A stretch of 64,000 bases of DNA from contig NZ_JACHNY010000001.1 of assembly GCF_014199625.1 (NCBI RefSeq), forward strand, positions 186,001-250,000, in the 5' to 3' direction. Under the pieces are notes generated by a model. That model was not told where the DNA came from. It saw nothing but the letters and a program-made list of their open reading frames with translations, and searched no databases. Below, piece after piece: positions 27,185 through 35,116 of the stretch. How positions within the stretch are numbered: position 1 is the stretch's first letter; each line of letters starts with the position of its first letter. The position numbers and the translations under genes are program-made. Origin of the DNA: Sphingomonas abaci (GTDB lineage: Bacteria > Pseudomonadota > Alphaproteobacteria > Sphingomonadales > Sphingomonadaceae).

Positions 27185-28081
27185 TCACGGCAGTGCAGGC
27201 TCCGGCACCAGTTGCGCGCGCATCGCTGCCGCATCCCGCCCCGGCGGTGCCCCGAACAGGCGGCGATAGTCGCGGCTGAACTGCGACAGGCTCTCGTAAC
27301 CGATCGAGAAGCCGACCCGCGCGACCTCCTCGGCGGCGATCAGGCGGCGGCGTGCTTCCTGCAAGCGGACCTGCTTCTGGAACTGCACCGGCGTCATCGT
27401 CGTCACCGCCTTGAAATGGCGGTGGAAGCCGGGGACGCTCATGCCCGCCAGCGCGGCGAGGTCGGTCACGCGCAGCGTCTCGGCATAATGGTCGCGGATG
27501 AACGCCGTCGCGCGGCCGATCCGCGCGGCATGAGTGTCGACCAGACCCATCTGGCGCAGCGCCGGTCCCAGCGCGCCGCCGAGCAGCCGCCAGACGATCT
27601 CGCGCCGGATCAGCGGGGCGAGCACCGCCTGATCGGCCGGGTGGTCAAGCAGGTCAAGCAGACGCCTGAGAGGATCGCGCAACGCCGGGTCATGGTCGCT
27701 GGTCGCCAGCGCGTTGAAGGCGGCGGGTGGGCCCGGCACGCTCACCTGCTCCGCCACCAATTCGGCCACGGTCACCGGCTCGATCGCCAGCGACAGTGCC
27801 AGATAGGGCGCGTCGACACTCGCCCGCACGATGCGTGACGTGACCGGCAGGTCGACCGAGGCGAGCAGGCATTGTCCCTCGGCATAATGATAGGGCGTCG
27901 GCCCCAGCATCGACATCTTCGCGCCCTGCACGACGAGGCAGAAGGACGGCCGATAGACCGTGCGGATGATGCCGGTCGGCTCCTCCGCGCGGGTGATGAG
28001 CAGGCCCGGGATCGGCGTTTCGCGACCATGGACGAACCAATGGCGCTCGATCAGTTGGGCAAGGTCGGACAACGTCGTCAT
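27185..28081 (-). CDS. AraC-family regulator (AraC_N type)
   Basis: A 298-residue regulator with an N-terminal AraC_N arm (about residues 20-170; YRPSFCLVVQGAK) and a C-terminal double helix-turn-helix (about 195-290; LAALAGMSVPGFHRHFKAV and GYESLSQFSRDYRRLFG). Start candidates are 28090 and 28081; neither has a clear ribosome site. It is divergent from an aldo/keto reductase at 28231, and in many proteobacteria this regulator subtype (YqhC-like) switches on an aldehyde reductase in response to reactive aldehydes. That role is inference from family and neighbour. Confidence 0.92.
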   Translation of the reverse strand: MTTLSDLAQLIERHWFVHGRETPIPGLLITRAEEPTGIIRTVYRPSFCLVVQGAKMSMLGPTPYHYAEGQCLLASVDLPVTSRIVRASVDAPYLALSLAIEPVTVAELVAEQVSVPGPPAAFNALATSDHDPALRDPLRRLLDLLDHPADQAVLAPLIRREIVWRLLGGALGPALRQMGLVDTHAARIGRATAFIRDHYAETLRVTDLAALAGMSVPGFHRHFKAVTTMTPVQFQKQVRLQEARRRLIAAEEVARVGFSIGYESLSQFSRDYRRLFGAPPGRDAAAMRAQLVPEPALP

Positions 28082-28230
28082 GGCAGACATCGTAGCTTCA
28101 CTGCACACCGAAAGCACCGTCTAGGCATCACTTTAATAGGATCGGGCAGGACTTTGATCGGATCGGCGTCGCGGCGCCGAACGTTCGCGGCGTATCTCCA
28201 GCTCATCCATTCCAACAGGAGTATCGTCCC

Positions 28231-29247
28231 ATGCGTATGCGCCAGCTCGGCCATAGCGGCCTGTTCGTGTCCGAACTCTGCCTCGGCACCATGACCTTCG
28301 GCGGCAGCGAGGGCATCTGGGGCCAGATCGGCCAGCTTCGCCAGAACGAAGCCGATGCGCTCGTCCGGACCGCGCTTGATGCCGGCATCAACTTCATCGA
28401 CACCGCCAATGTCTACGCCGGCGGCGAGAGCGAGCGCATTCTCGGTCAGTCGCTAAAGAACCTGGGCATCGCCCGCGACGATGTCGTGATCGCGACCAAG
28501 GTGCTGGGGCCGATAGGCGATGGTCCCAATGCGCGAGGCGCCTCGCGCGGCCACATCATCAGCCAGTGCAAGCAGAGCCTCCAGCGGCTCGGCCTCGACC
28601 ATATCGACCTCTACCAGATCCACGGTTTCGATCCCGCGACGCCGATCGAGGAGACGCTGGAGGCGCTGGACACGCTCGTCCGTCATGGTCACGTCCGCTA
28701 TCTCGGCTTGTCCAACTGGGCGGCGTGGCAGGTCGTGAAGGCGGTCGGCATCGCCGAGGCACGGCGGCTCGCGCCGATCCTGTCGCTCCAGGCCTATTAC
28801 ACGCTGGTCGGCCGCGAACTGGAGCGTGAGATCGTGCCGATGCTGCGGTCCGAGAAGATCGGGTTGATGGTGTGGAGCCCGCTGGCCGGCGGGTATCTGT
28901 CGGGCAAATATGACGGCGAGGGCCAGGCGGCGGACGGGCGGCGCGCGAATTTCGACTTTCCGCCAGTCGATCGCACCCGCGGTTCGGCGGTGATCCCCGA
29001 GATGCGCCGCATCGCCGAGGCGAAGGGCTGCACCGTCGCGCAGGTCGCGCTTGCCTGGCTGCTTCACCAGCCGGTGGTGACGAGCGTGATCGTCGGGGCA
29101 AAGCGGGTCGATCAGCTTACCGACAATATCGCCGCGACCCAGGTTTCGCTCGACGCGGACGATCTCGCCGCGCTCGACGCGGTGACCAAGCTGCCGGCGG
29201 AATATCCCGGCTGGATGCTGGAACGCCAGGGCGGCTATCGCGCCTGA
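28231..29247 (+). CDS. Aldo/keto reductase
   Basis: A 338-residue aldo/keto reductase. The tetrad residues are seen in FIDTANVYAGG (Asp, Tyr), IATKVLGP (Lys) and LYQIHGFD (His). Cofactor-binding VIVGAKRVDQLTDNI is near the C-terminus. AGGAG lies upstream of the ATG. It is divergent from the AraC regulator at 27185-28081, which probably induces it. It resembles the enzyme at 24894 in length and sequence layout. The YqhC-YqhD-like arrangement suggests reduction of toxic aldehydes. Confidence 0.93.
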   Translation: MRMRQLGHSGLFVSELCLGTMTFGGSEGIWGQIGQLRQNEADALVRTALDAGINFIDTANVYAGGESERILGQSLKNLGIARDDVVIATKVLGPIGDGPNARGASRGHIISQCKQSLQRLGLDHIDLYQIHGFDPATPIEETLEALDTLVRHGHVRYLGLSNWAAWQVVKAVGIAEARRLAPILSLQAYYTLVGRELEREIVPMLRSEKIGLMVWSPLAGGYLSGKYDGEGQAADGRRANFDFPPVDRTRGSAVIPEMRRIAEAKGCTVAQVALAWLLHQPVVTSVIVGAKRVDQLTDNIAATQVSLDADDLAALDAVTKLPAEYPGWMLERQGGYRA

Positions 29248-29254
29248 CGGTCGC

Positions 29255-29299
29255 AGGATCGGTGGGACGCTTTCGTTACCGCCCCACCGCTCCGATCCT
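29255..29299. terminator. Stem-loop between convergent genes
   Basis: AGGATCGG at 29255-29262 pairs with CCGATCCT at 29292-29299; an alternative inner stem GGTGGG/CCCACC also exists. It lies between the aldo/keto reductase and metallophosphoesterase stops. Confidence 0.5.
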
Positions 29300-29319
29300 T
29301 CGTCCGAACCGGAGACGGA

Positions 29320-30060
29320 TCAGCCAGGCAGGATACGACCCGTCCGGGCGGCATGGGCAAAGACCGGGAAGCCGAAAGCCTCCGCCTGGCGGGCGGCGAT
29401 CTCATAGTGATAGGGCACGCCGTGCAGTTCCGCGGCCCATCCGGTGCTACGACGTTCGACGATGGCGTAGCGCGCCAGCGGGCTTCCCGCTTCCATGACG
29501 TGCGGGGTCGCGCCCCGGTCCCGGTAGCACGGCATGCCGACGCTGTCGGGGTTGACGATCAACACGCCATCCACCGCCACCATGCGCGGCGTATGCGTAT
29601 GCCCGCACAGCACCAGACTGGCCGACCCGATCCCTTTGAGACGCGGTCGGATGGCGGTGTCGGTATCCAGTGTCGCGCGGCCGGAGGTCACGTCTTCGAG
29701 CAGATACTCCAGATCGCCACCGGCCGGGCTGCCATGGCAGGCGAAGACGTCGCCGTCGCAAAGGGTGAGCGTCGCGGGCAGGCTCTCGATCCATGCCCAA
29801 TGCTCTTGGGTCAGGAGCGGTCGCGCCAGTACGTCGAAGGCGCCGTCGCTGCCGTCCTGCAACTGCCGCTCGTGGTTCCCTGCGATGGTCAGATAGCCGG
29901 CACGCATCTGAAGTTCGGCGCTTGCCCCAGGATCGAACGGACCGGACACGAGGTCGCCCAGATTGACGACCAAGTCGGGCGCGGCGGCGGTCATCGCATC
30001 GCGGACAGCCTCCAGCGCGGCCAGATTTCCATGGGCGTCGGCAATGACCCCGATCTTCAA
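29320..30060 (-). CDS. Metallophosphoesterase (calcineurin-like), TTG start
   Basis: A 246-residue YfcE/MJ0936-like phosphoesterase with all metal-binding blocks: IADAHGN near residue 5, VNLGDLV, AGNHERQL and LCGHTHTP. The true start is probably the TTG at 30060, because an AAGGAGG ribosome site lies 5 bases upstream and the phosphoesterase fold begins at once; an ATG at 30147 would add an unlike 29-residue tail. Enzymes of this type hydrolyse phosphodiesters or small phosphate esters; the substrate is unknown. It is divergent from the ycaQ-like gene. Confidence 0.87.
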   Translation of the reverse strand: MKIGVIADAHGNLAALEAVRDAMTAAAPDLVVNLGDLVSGPFDPGASAELQMRAGYLTIAGNHERQLQDGSDGAFDVLARPLLTQEHWAWIESLPATLTLCDGDVFACHGSPAGGDLEYLLEDVTSGRATLDTDTAIRPRLKGIGSASLVLCGHTHTPRMVAVDGVLIVNPDSVGMPCYRDRGATPHVMEAGSPLARYAIVERRSTGWAAELHGVPYHYEIAARQAEAFGFPVFAHAARTGRILPG

Positions 30061-30201
30061 TGCTTCCTCCTTGGTGGACACGCGGAGTGTCCGTACGGAA
30101 CATGGCAGGCACTCCCTCGAAACGCCATGCAGGGCAGAGAACCACACGCTGCCGCCCCCCCTGGATTGACGGCTGACTATTTAACGTCCTTCTCATCCAT
30201 C

Positions 30202-31374
30202 ATGAGCGTTTCCCTCCGCGAAGCTCGCAGGATCGTCCTGGCAGCCCAGGGCTTTGGTCGCGCGCGTCCCGACAGCCCCTCCGTTCGCCACCTGCGCAGC
30301 ACCGCCGCGCGGCTCAACCTCTTCCAGATCGATAGCGTCAACGTGCTGACGCGGGCACACTATCTACCCGCCTTGTCACGGCTCGGCGGCTATGACCGTG
30401 CCTTGCTCGAGGGGGATGCATGGGGGCCGAAACGCCAGCGGCGGATGTTCGAATATTGGGCGCATGAGGCGTCGCTGCTGCCGCTCGACCTGCATCCGCT
30501 GCTCCGCTGGCGCATGGCGCGGGCGGAGCGAGGCGAGATCGGCTATCAGGCACTGCGCCGCTTCGCGGTCGAGCGCCGGGCCGAGGCGGATGCCGTGCTC
30601 GAACGGATCACCGCCGAAGGCCCGCTGGCGGCGGCCAACTTCGAGAACGGGTCCAGCCGCAGCGGATGGTGGGAATGGAGCCACGTCAAGCACGCGCTCG
30701 AATGGCTGTTCTGGTCCGGCCAGATCACCACCGCAACCCGGCGGGGCAGCTTTGCGCGCCTGTACGACCTGACCGAACGGGTCATTCCGCCAGCGGTACT
30801 GGCGCTCCCAACGCCGTCGGTCGAGGCGGCGCAACGAGCGCTGATCGAACGCAGCGCCCGCGCCTTGGGCATCGCCACCGCAAGCGACCTGCGCGATTAT
30901 TTCCGGTTGAAGCCCGTCGAAGCCGATCACGCCATCGCCGATCTGGCGGAGGACGGCGTGCTCGTGCCGGTGCGGGTCGAGAGCTGGAGCCAGAAGGCAT
31001 GGATGCATCGCGACGCGACCATGCCGCGCCGGGTGCGCAGCGCGGCCTTGCTCGCGCCGTTCGATCCGTTGATCTGGGAGCGGGCCCGCGCCGAACGCCT
31101 GTTCGACTTCCACTATCGCATCGAAATCTATGTGCCGCAGGATCGGCGCACGCACGGCTATTACGTGCTGCCCTTCCTGATGGACGAGGCGCTGGTCGCG
31201 CGGGTCGATCTGAAAGCGGATCGGCAGGCGGGGATGCTGCTCGCGCACCGCATCACGCTGGAACCGGGAGCACCCGCCGATACGTTGCCCCGGCTTCAGG
31301 TCGAGCTCGACCGGATGGCGGCATGGCTCGGTTTGGACGCCGTTCGCATCGGCGCGGTCGTGCGTTTGGGATGA
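30202..31374 (+). CDS. YcaQ/AlkX-type winged-helix DNA glycosylase
   Basis: A 390-residue protein of the HTH_42 family (YcaQ in E. coli, AZL/AlkZ in Streptomyces), which unhooks DNA interstrand crosslinks by cleaving the glycosidic bond. Visible marks are LFQIDSVNVLTRAHYLPALSRLG near the N-terminus, the winged-helix region around WWEWSHVKHALEWL, and the QxQ-like catalytic area replaced here by VRVESWSQKAW. The ATG at 30202 is chosen because it starts the family N-terminus MSVSLREARRIVL. It ends 13 bases from a convergent serine hydrolase. Together with dinB-alkB this gives the window two DNA damage repair units. Confidence 0.85.
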   Translation: MSVSLREARRIVLAAQGFGRARPDSPSVRHLRSTAARLNLFQIDSVNVLTRAHYLPALSRLGGYDRALLEGDAWGPKRQRRMFEYWAHEASLLPLDLHPLLRWRMARAERGEIGYQALRRFAVERRAEADAVLERITAEGPLAAANFENGSSRSGWWEWSHVKHALEWLFWSGQITTATRRGSFARLYDLTERVIPPAVLALPTPSVEAAQRALIERSARALGIATASDLRDYFRLKPVEADHAIADLAEDGVLVPVRVESWSQKAWMHRDATMPRRVRSAALLAPFDPLIWERARAERLFDFHYRIEIYVPQDRRTHGYYVLPFLMDEALVARVDLKADRQAGMLLAHRITLEPGAPADTLPRLQVELDRMAAWLGLDAVRIGAVVRLG

Positions 31375-31387
31375 GCGTCTTCGTCCG

Positions 31388-32440
31388 TCACGTTGCTCCG
31401 CCCCGCTCGGCGGCGGGCACGATGCCGTCGTCGAGCAGCGCATGGAGCGCGGCTATATGGCCATTGTCGCGCGCACCGCTGGGATCGGAGGTCATGACGA
31501 CCGTCAGCTTCAGGTCCGGCACGATGAACAGCATCTGCCCGCCATAGCCCCAAGCGAAGCGCAGCGGATGGCCACGACTGGCGCCGACGAACCAGCCATA
31601 GCCATATTGTCCGCCGCTCCACGGTGACACGGTGCGCGGGGTCCAGCTTTCCGCGATCCAGCGGGCGGGGACGATCCGCCGCCCGTCGATCACCCCACCT
31701 AGGCGATAGAGTTCGCCGAACCGAGCCAGGCTGCGCGGCGACATCAGCATGTCGTTGCCGCCGAAATAGATGCCCTGCGGATCGCGCGACCATGGCGGGA
31801 TGGTGATGCCGAGCGGCTCCGCCAGCCAGTCGCGCATCAGCGTGTGGGTGTCACGTCCCGAAGCGCGGGTCAGCATCGCCGACAGCAGATGCGTGTTGCC
31901 GGTCGAATAGAGCATCGCACCGCCCGGCTGGTCGACGAACGGACGTGCAAGAGCGAAGCGGACCCAGTTGCGACTGGACACCCAGCGCCCGTAATTCTCA
32001 CCCGACGTCCGCTCCAGCCCCGCGCGCATCGTCAGCAGGTCCTCGACGGTCAGCCGGGCAAGACGCGGGTCTGGATTGGGGGGCGCATCGCTGCCGAGCA
32101 CCGACAGCACGAGCTGGTCGACGCCGGTCAGCGCGCCTTTCGCGATCGCGATTCCGACCAACGCGGACAGGACCGACTTGGACGCGGACTTGATGTTGAC
32201 CGGCCGCTCAAGAGGCGGTCCGCCGTTGAACCGCTGCTCCGCCAGCACCTGCCCGTCACGCAGGACCAACAGCGAGCGGAGCCGGGGAAGACGGCTGGCT
32301 TGGGCAACGGTGTCGGCCATGATGGCGCTGTCCAAACCGCGCGTCTCGACCGGGCGGGATACGGCTGCTCGCGGTGGCGCAGGTGCAGCATCGCAACCGC
32401 TGGCGAGGAGGAGCGCCAACGCGCAGGCATATCGCTTCAC
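31388..32440 (-). CDS. Class-C beta-lactamase-like serine hydrolase, lipoprotein
   Basis: A 350-residue serine hydrolase of the beta-lactamase/penicillin-binding-protein-C fold. A lipobox LLASGC places the lipidated cysteine at residue 16, so the mature enzyme is membrane-anchored. SxxK is SASK at residues 85-88 and the second motif reads YSTGN. The KTG triad is not clear, with WGYGG at about the right place. Such proteins include esterases and D-aminopeptidases; beta-lactam resistance cannot be claimed. Its start overlaps the stop of the preceding alpha/beta hydrolase (ATGA), so they are coupled. Confidence 0.88.
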   Translation of the reverse strand: MKRYACALALLLASGCDAAPAPPRAAVSRPVETRGLDSAIMADTVAQASRLPRLRSLLVLRDGQVLAEQRFNGGPPLERPVNIKSASKSVLSALVGIAIAKGALTGVDQLVLSVLGSDAPPNPDPRLARLTVEDLLTMRAGLERTSGENYGRWVSSRNWVRFALARPFVDQPGGAMLYSTGNTHLLSAMLTRASGRDTHTLMRDWLAEPLGITIPPWSRDPQGIYFGGNDMLMSPRSLARFGELYRLGGVIDGRRIVPARWIAESWTPRTVSPWSGGQYGYGWFVGASRGHPLRFAWGYGGQMLFIVPDLKLTVVMTSDPSGARDNGHIAALHALLDDGIVPAAERGGAT

Positions 32441-33438
32441 GGCGTCATCGCAGAGCGAAGCGATTGCAGGAACTCGGCAGGCGCTTCGACCTGCGGCGAA
32501 TGGCCGAGATCGTCCAGGCGGATCAGGCGGGCGCCGGGGATGCGCTTTACCGCGTCCTCGGCGGCCTGCGGCACGGTGCGGACTTGGGCGCGCCGGCCCT
32601 CGGGCGCACTGTTGGCCCGAAAGGCCGTCAAGTCGCGCTGGCCGATGATGAGCGTGGTCGGGACCGCTAAGCGCGGTAGCTCGGCCGCGACCGGCTGGGT
32701 CTGGATCATATCGGACAAACGGGCCTGTGCATCGCGCACCGTGTCGCCATCGGGGCTGGCATATTGCCCGGCCAGCATGGCGACCCAGCGATCATAGGCC
32801 GGACGCCAGACTCCATGATAATAGTTGCGGAGCTGATAGGCCTTGATCGACGCGGCATCCGTCTTCGCCTCTTCGGCGCGCAGCTTGCCGAGATCGGCAT
32901 AGGGCACGCCCTCGCTCAGCGTGTCGTTGAGGCCGAGCGGATTGACCAGCACCAGCTTCGCGACCCGCTCGGGGTAGAGGAGCGCGAAGCGGGTCGCGAG
33001 GATGCCGCCGGTCGAATGGCCGACCAAGACGACCTTGCCGGCGCCGGCCCGGTCGAGCAGCGCCGCGGTCAGCGCGGCCATGGTGTGGAAGCTGTATTGA
33101 TAGCCACTTGGCTTCGACGATTTGCAAAAGCCGATCTGGTCCGGTGCGATGACGCGGTAGCCTGCCGCCGCCAATCCGCGTGCGGTATCGCCCCAGGTCG
33201 CGGCGCAGAAGTTCTTGCCGTGGAGCAGGACGACCGTGGTGCCGTTGGGCGTGTCGGTCGCCGGCCAGTCGAGAAAGGCCATGCGAACCGGATGGCCCTG
33301 TGACGTCGTCTCGAACCAGTGCACGGGGGCCGGATAGTCGAACCGCTCCAGATCGGCGCCGAGAGGCACGGTCTGCGCCGAAGCGGTCGTTGAAAGCAGG
33401 GCCGAGCAGGCGGCGGCAGCAAGAAAGCGGAGAGGCAT
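32437..33438 (-). CDS. Exported alpha/beta hydrolase
   Basis: A 333-residue alpha/beta-hydrolase with a signal peptide (first 22 residues, ending ASAQ). The oxyanion-hole motif is VVLLHGKNFCAATW, the nucleophile elbow GHSTGG and the catalytic His probably in DLGHSPQ. ATG at 33438 is chosen as the start of the signal peptide. The next gene, the serine hydrolase lipoprotein, overlaps it by ATGA. Both are exported hydrolases and may act on the same class of ester or amide; substrate unknown. Confidence 0.9.
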   Translation of the reverse strand: MPLRFLAAAACSALLSTTASAQTVPLGADLERFDYPAPVHWFETTSQGHPVRMAFLDWPATDTPNGTTVVLLHGKNFCAATWGDTARGLAAAGYRVIAPDQIGFCKSSKPSGYQYSFHTMAALTAALLDRAGAGKVVLVGHSTGGILATRFALLYPERVAKLVLVNPLGLNDTLSEGVPYADLGKLRAEEAKTDAASIKAYQLRNYYHGVWRPAYDRWVAMLAGQYASPDGDTVRDAQARLSDMIQTQPVAAELPRLAVPTTLIIGQRDLTAFRANSAPEGRRAQVRTVPQAAEDAVKRIPGARLIRLDDLGHSPQVEAPAEFLQSLRSAMTP

Positions 33439-33509
33439 CAATAGGTAACACCAGCCGCGACGCCAATATCCCTGGGGCCGCGACGACGTCGTCAGATCGG
33501 TCGCTGTGC

Positions 33510-33710
33510 CTACCCGCGACTGGTGCCCATGTCCCACAATCGGTAAGCGGCGTCCTCATCCTCCGGGGATGGCGCATGGAGATTGCAGCCGATAGCCTCC
33601 CAAGGCCGGCGGGCTTCCCAGTCCGGATTGAGCGACCAGAAACAGACTTTCGCCTCGAACAGCCTTTGCAAGTCCGAGGTGATCCACCGACGCGCATCCC
33701 GGCGCAGCAT
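33510..33710 (-). CDS. Hypothetical protein, perhaps truncated
   Basis: A 66-codon frame with protein-like content (LQRLFEAKVCFWSLNPDW near the middle, ending LWDMGTSRG). The beginning coincides with the edge of an IS3 fragment on the other strand, so the 5' part of a longer gene may have been lost there. No family was recognised. Confidence 0.3.
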   Translation of the reverse strand: MLRRDARRWITSDLQRLFEAKVCFWSLNPDWEARRPWEAIGCNLHAPSPEDEDAAYRLWDMGTSRG

Positions 33711-33853
33711 TCGAGGTCGTCGAATGCGCCACCCTCGAGTGGGTCGACTGGTTCAACCATCGTCGGCTGCTTGAACCCATCGGCAACATCCCGCCTGCTG
33801 AAGCCAAGAAGCTGTTTTATGCCGCCGCAGACCAGAACGATATGCCGGCGTGA
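33707..33853 (+). pseudogene. IS3-family transposase OrfB, C-terminal fragment
   Basis: About 48 codons that read FEVVECATLEWVDWFNH, RRLLEPIGNIPP and AEAKKLFYAAADQ before a stop, matching the C-terminal end of IS3-group OrfB transposases. No catalytic residues, partner OrfA or inverted repeat remain. It is a relic that may have truncated the neighbouring minus-strand reading frame. Confidence 0.78.
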
Positions 33854-33976
33854 CTCACAATCCAACGCCTTCGGCGAACCCGGGGCGGCTCAACTGGCAG
33901 CTTAAGCCTGCGGCTGTCCGAAAGCGGCCGGTCCGCAATCCACCAGACGCACTGTCAGACTGTGACAGGCATCGAT

Positions 33977-34921
33977 CTAGGCAGGTGATCCCGCCTGAGA
34001 AGCCAGATGCTTTTGTAGCTGCATGCCATAACCCGCTGCGAACGGATGTTCCTTAGCGAGCTGCCGATGATGCAGTAACATGATCCGGCGTGTGACAACC
34101 GGGTCGCCGAGGCGGATCAGACGAATGCCATGCTGGTGCTCGATCGATTGGGTATACAGTCTTGGTAGAATACCAACGGCAAGACCACTGCGGGCCAAGC
34201 CGTAAAGCGACTCAACTTGATCGACGCGGTAGCGTTGCGAAGCGACGAGGCCGTGAGGCAGAAGGGCCGCGGCAGCGAGCTCGCCGATGCTGCCGCCAGC
34301 GAAATGCACTATCTCCAACCCTGCCAGCGCAAGCCAAGGTTGGATATCGCCATGCGCGAGCGAATGCTGGCTGCTGGCGACCAGCAGCAGGTCGTCCTCA
34401 ACTAGCAGCTGACTTTCGAACCGCGGATCGGAGGTCGGGGCGGCACTGACGATCATGTCGAGCCGCCCCTCCCCGAGCCCGCGTAGCAACTCGTCACTTC
34501 GACCGTCAGACAATTGAACGAACGGCGCGGTGGCCTCGCAGTCCAGCGCTGCGACCGCCCGTGCCACCATGGCCATCGCGGACGGCATCACGCCGATACG
34601 GATTGCCGGCCGCTCGTTGGCCAGTGCAGCGCGCATGTCGACGAACACGTGATTGGCGGTGGCGAGCAGCCGCTCGACATGCGGCAGGATGGCGCGGCCA
34701 GCCTCGCTCAAGGCGACCATATGCGTGGTACGATCAAACAGCGGCATCTCCAACCGCCCCTCCATCTGCCGGATCAGCGCACTAAGAGCCGGCTGTGTCA
34801 CTGACAGGTCCGTGGCCGCGCGGCTGAAGCTGCCAAGTCGAGCCACGGTGGCGAACCCACGCAGTTGCCGAAGCGACAGGGCCTGGAGACGTCCCGTCAA
34901 TCGATCCGTTGCACCGATCAT
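33977..34921 (-). CDS. LysR-family regulator of the nucleoside locus
   Basis: A 314-residue LysR regulator. The winged helix covers about residues 15-75 (LSLRQLRGFATVARLGSF, SVTQPALSALIRQME), and the sensor domain about 100-305. It is divergent from the TonB receptor that begins the nucleoside-scavenging operon, with a promoter-like palindrome between, so it very probably controls that operon. The inducer is likely a nucleoside, nucleobase or breakdown product, by inference from neighbours. Confidence 0.92.
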   Translation of the reverse strand: MIGATDRLTGRLQALSLRQLRGFATVARLGSFSRAATDLSVTQPALSALIRQMEGRLEMPLFDRTTHMVALSEAGRAILPHVERLLATANHVFVDMRAALANERPAIRIGVMPSAMAMVARAVAALDCEATAPFVQLSDGRSDELLRGLGEGRLDMIVSAAPTSDPRFESQLLVEDDLLLVASSQHSLAHGDIQPWLALAGLEIVHFAGGSIGELAAAALLPHGLVASQRYRVDQVESLYGLARSGLAVGILPRLYTQSIEHQHGIRLIRLGDPVVTRRIMLLHHRQLAKEHPFAAGYGMQLQKHLASQAGSPA

Positions 34922-34941
34922 CGGCGAGCCTCCCGACGCTA

Positions 34942-34959
34942 ATTATAAGAGTACATAAT
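34942..34959. promoter_or_regulatory. LysR-box palindrome overlapping a -10 element
   Basis: ATTAT-N8-ATAAT, an inverted repeat of the T-N11-A LysR type, lies 21-38 bases upstream of the LysR start in the divergent spacer. On the minus strand it contains TATAAT, a perfect -10 for the LysR gene, so binding here could autorepress it. It is the most AT-rich stretch in the neighbourhood. Confidence 0.55.
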
Positions 34960-35116
34960 AACCGAATAGGTGGAAAATCATAGCGTTCGCTCGATCGCGC
35001 TTTATCTTCAACCCCGTCGCCCGATGCGCTTCCTTCGAGAGAACCACGGACGATGGGGGGATGACACCCAGCCGCGGCAAGCGGCGGACCAACCGAGGCA
35101 TTGCAGGTGGACATGA

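Noticed and set aside
25753..27234. 493-codon minus-strand frame under the MFS gene
   Set aside because: Composition is dominated by Arg, His, Gln and Asp, typical of antisense to high-GC membrane-protein genes; the plus strand has a clear 12-helix transporter.
31388..32440. Serine hydrolase as a true class-C beta-lactamase
   Set aside because: The KTG motif is not evident and the protein is a lipoprotein coupled to another hydrolase; esterase or peptidase activity is equally likely.
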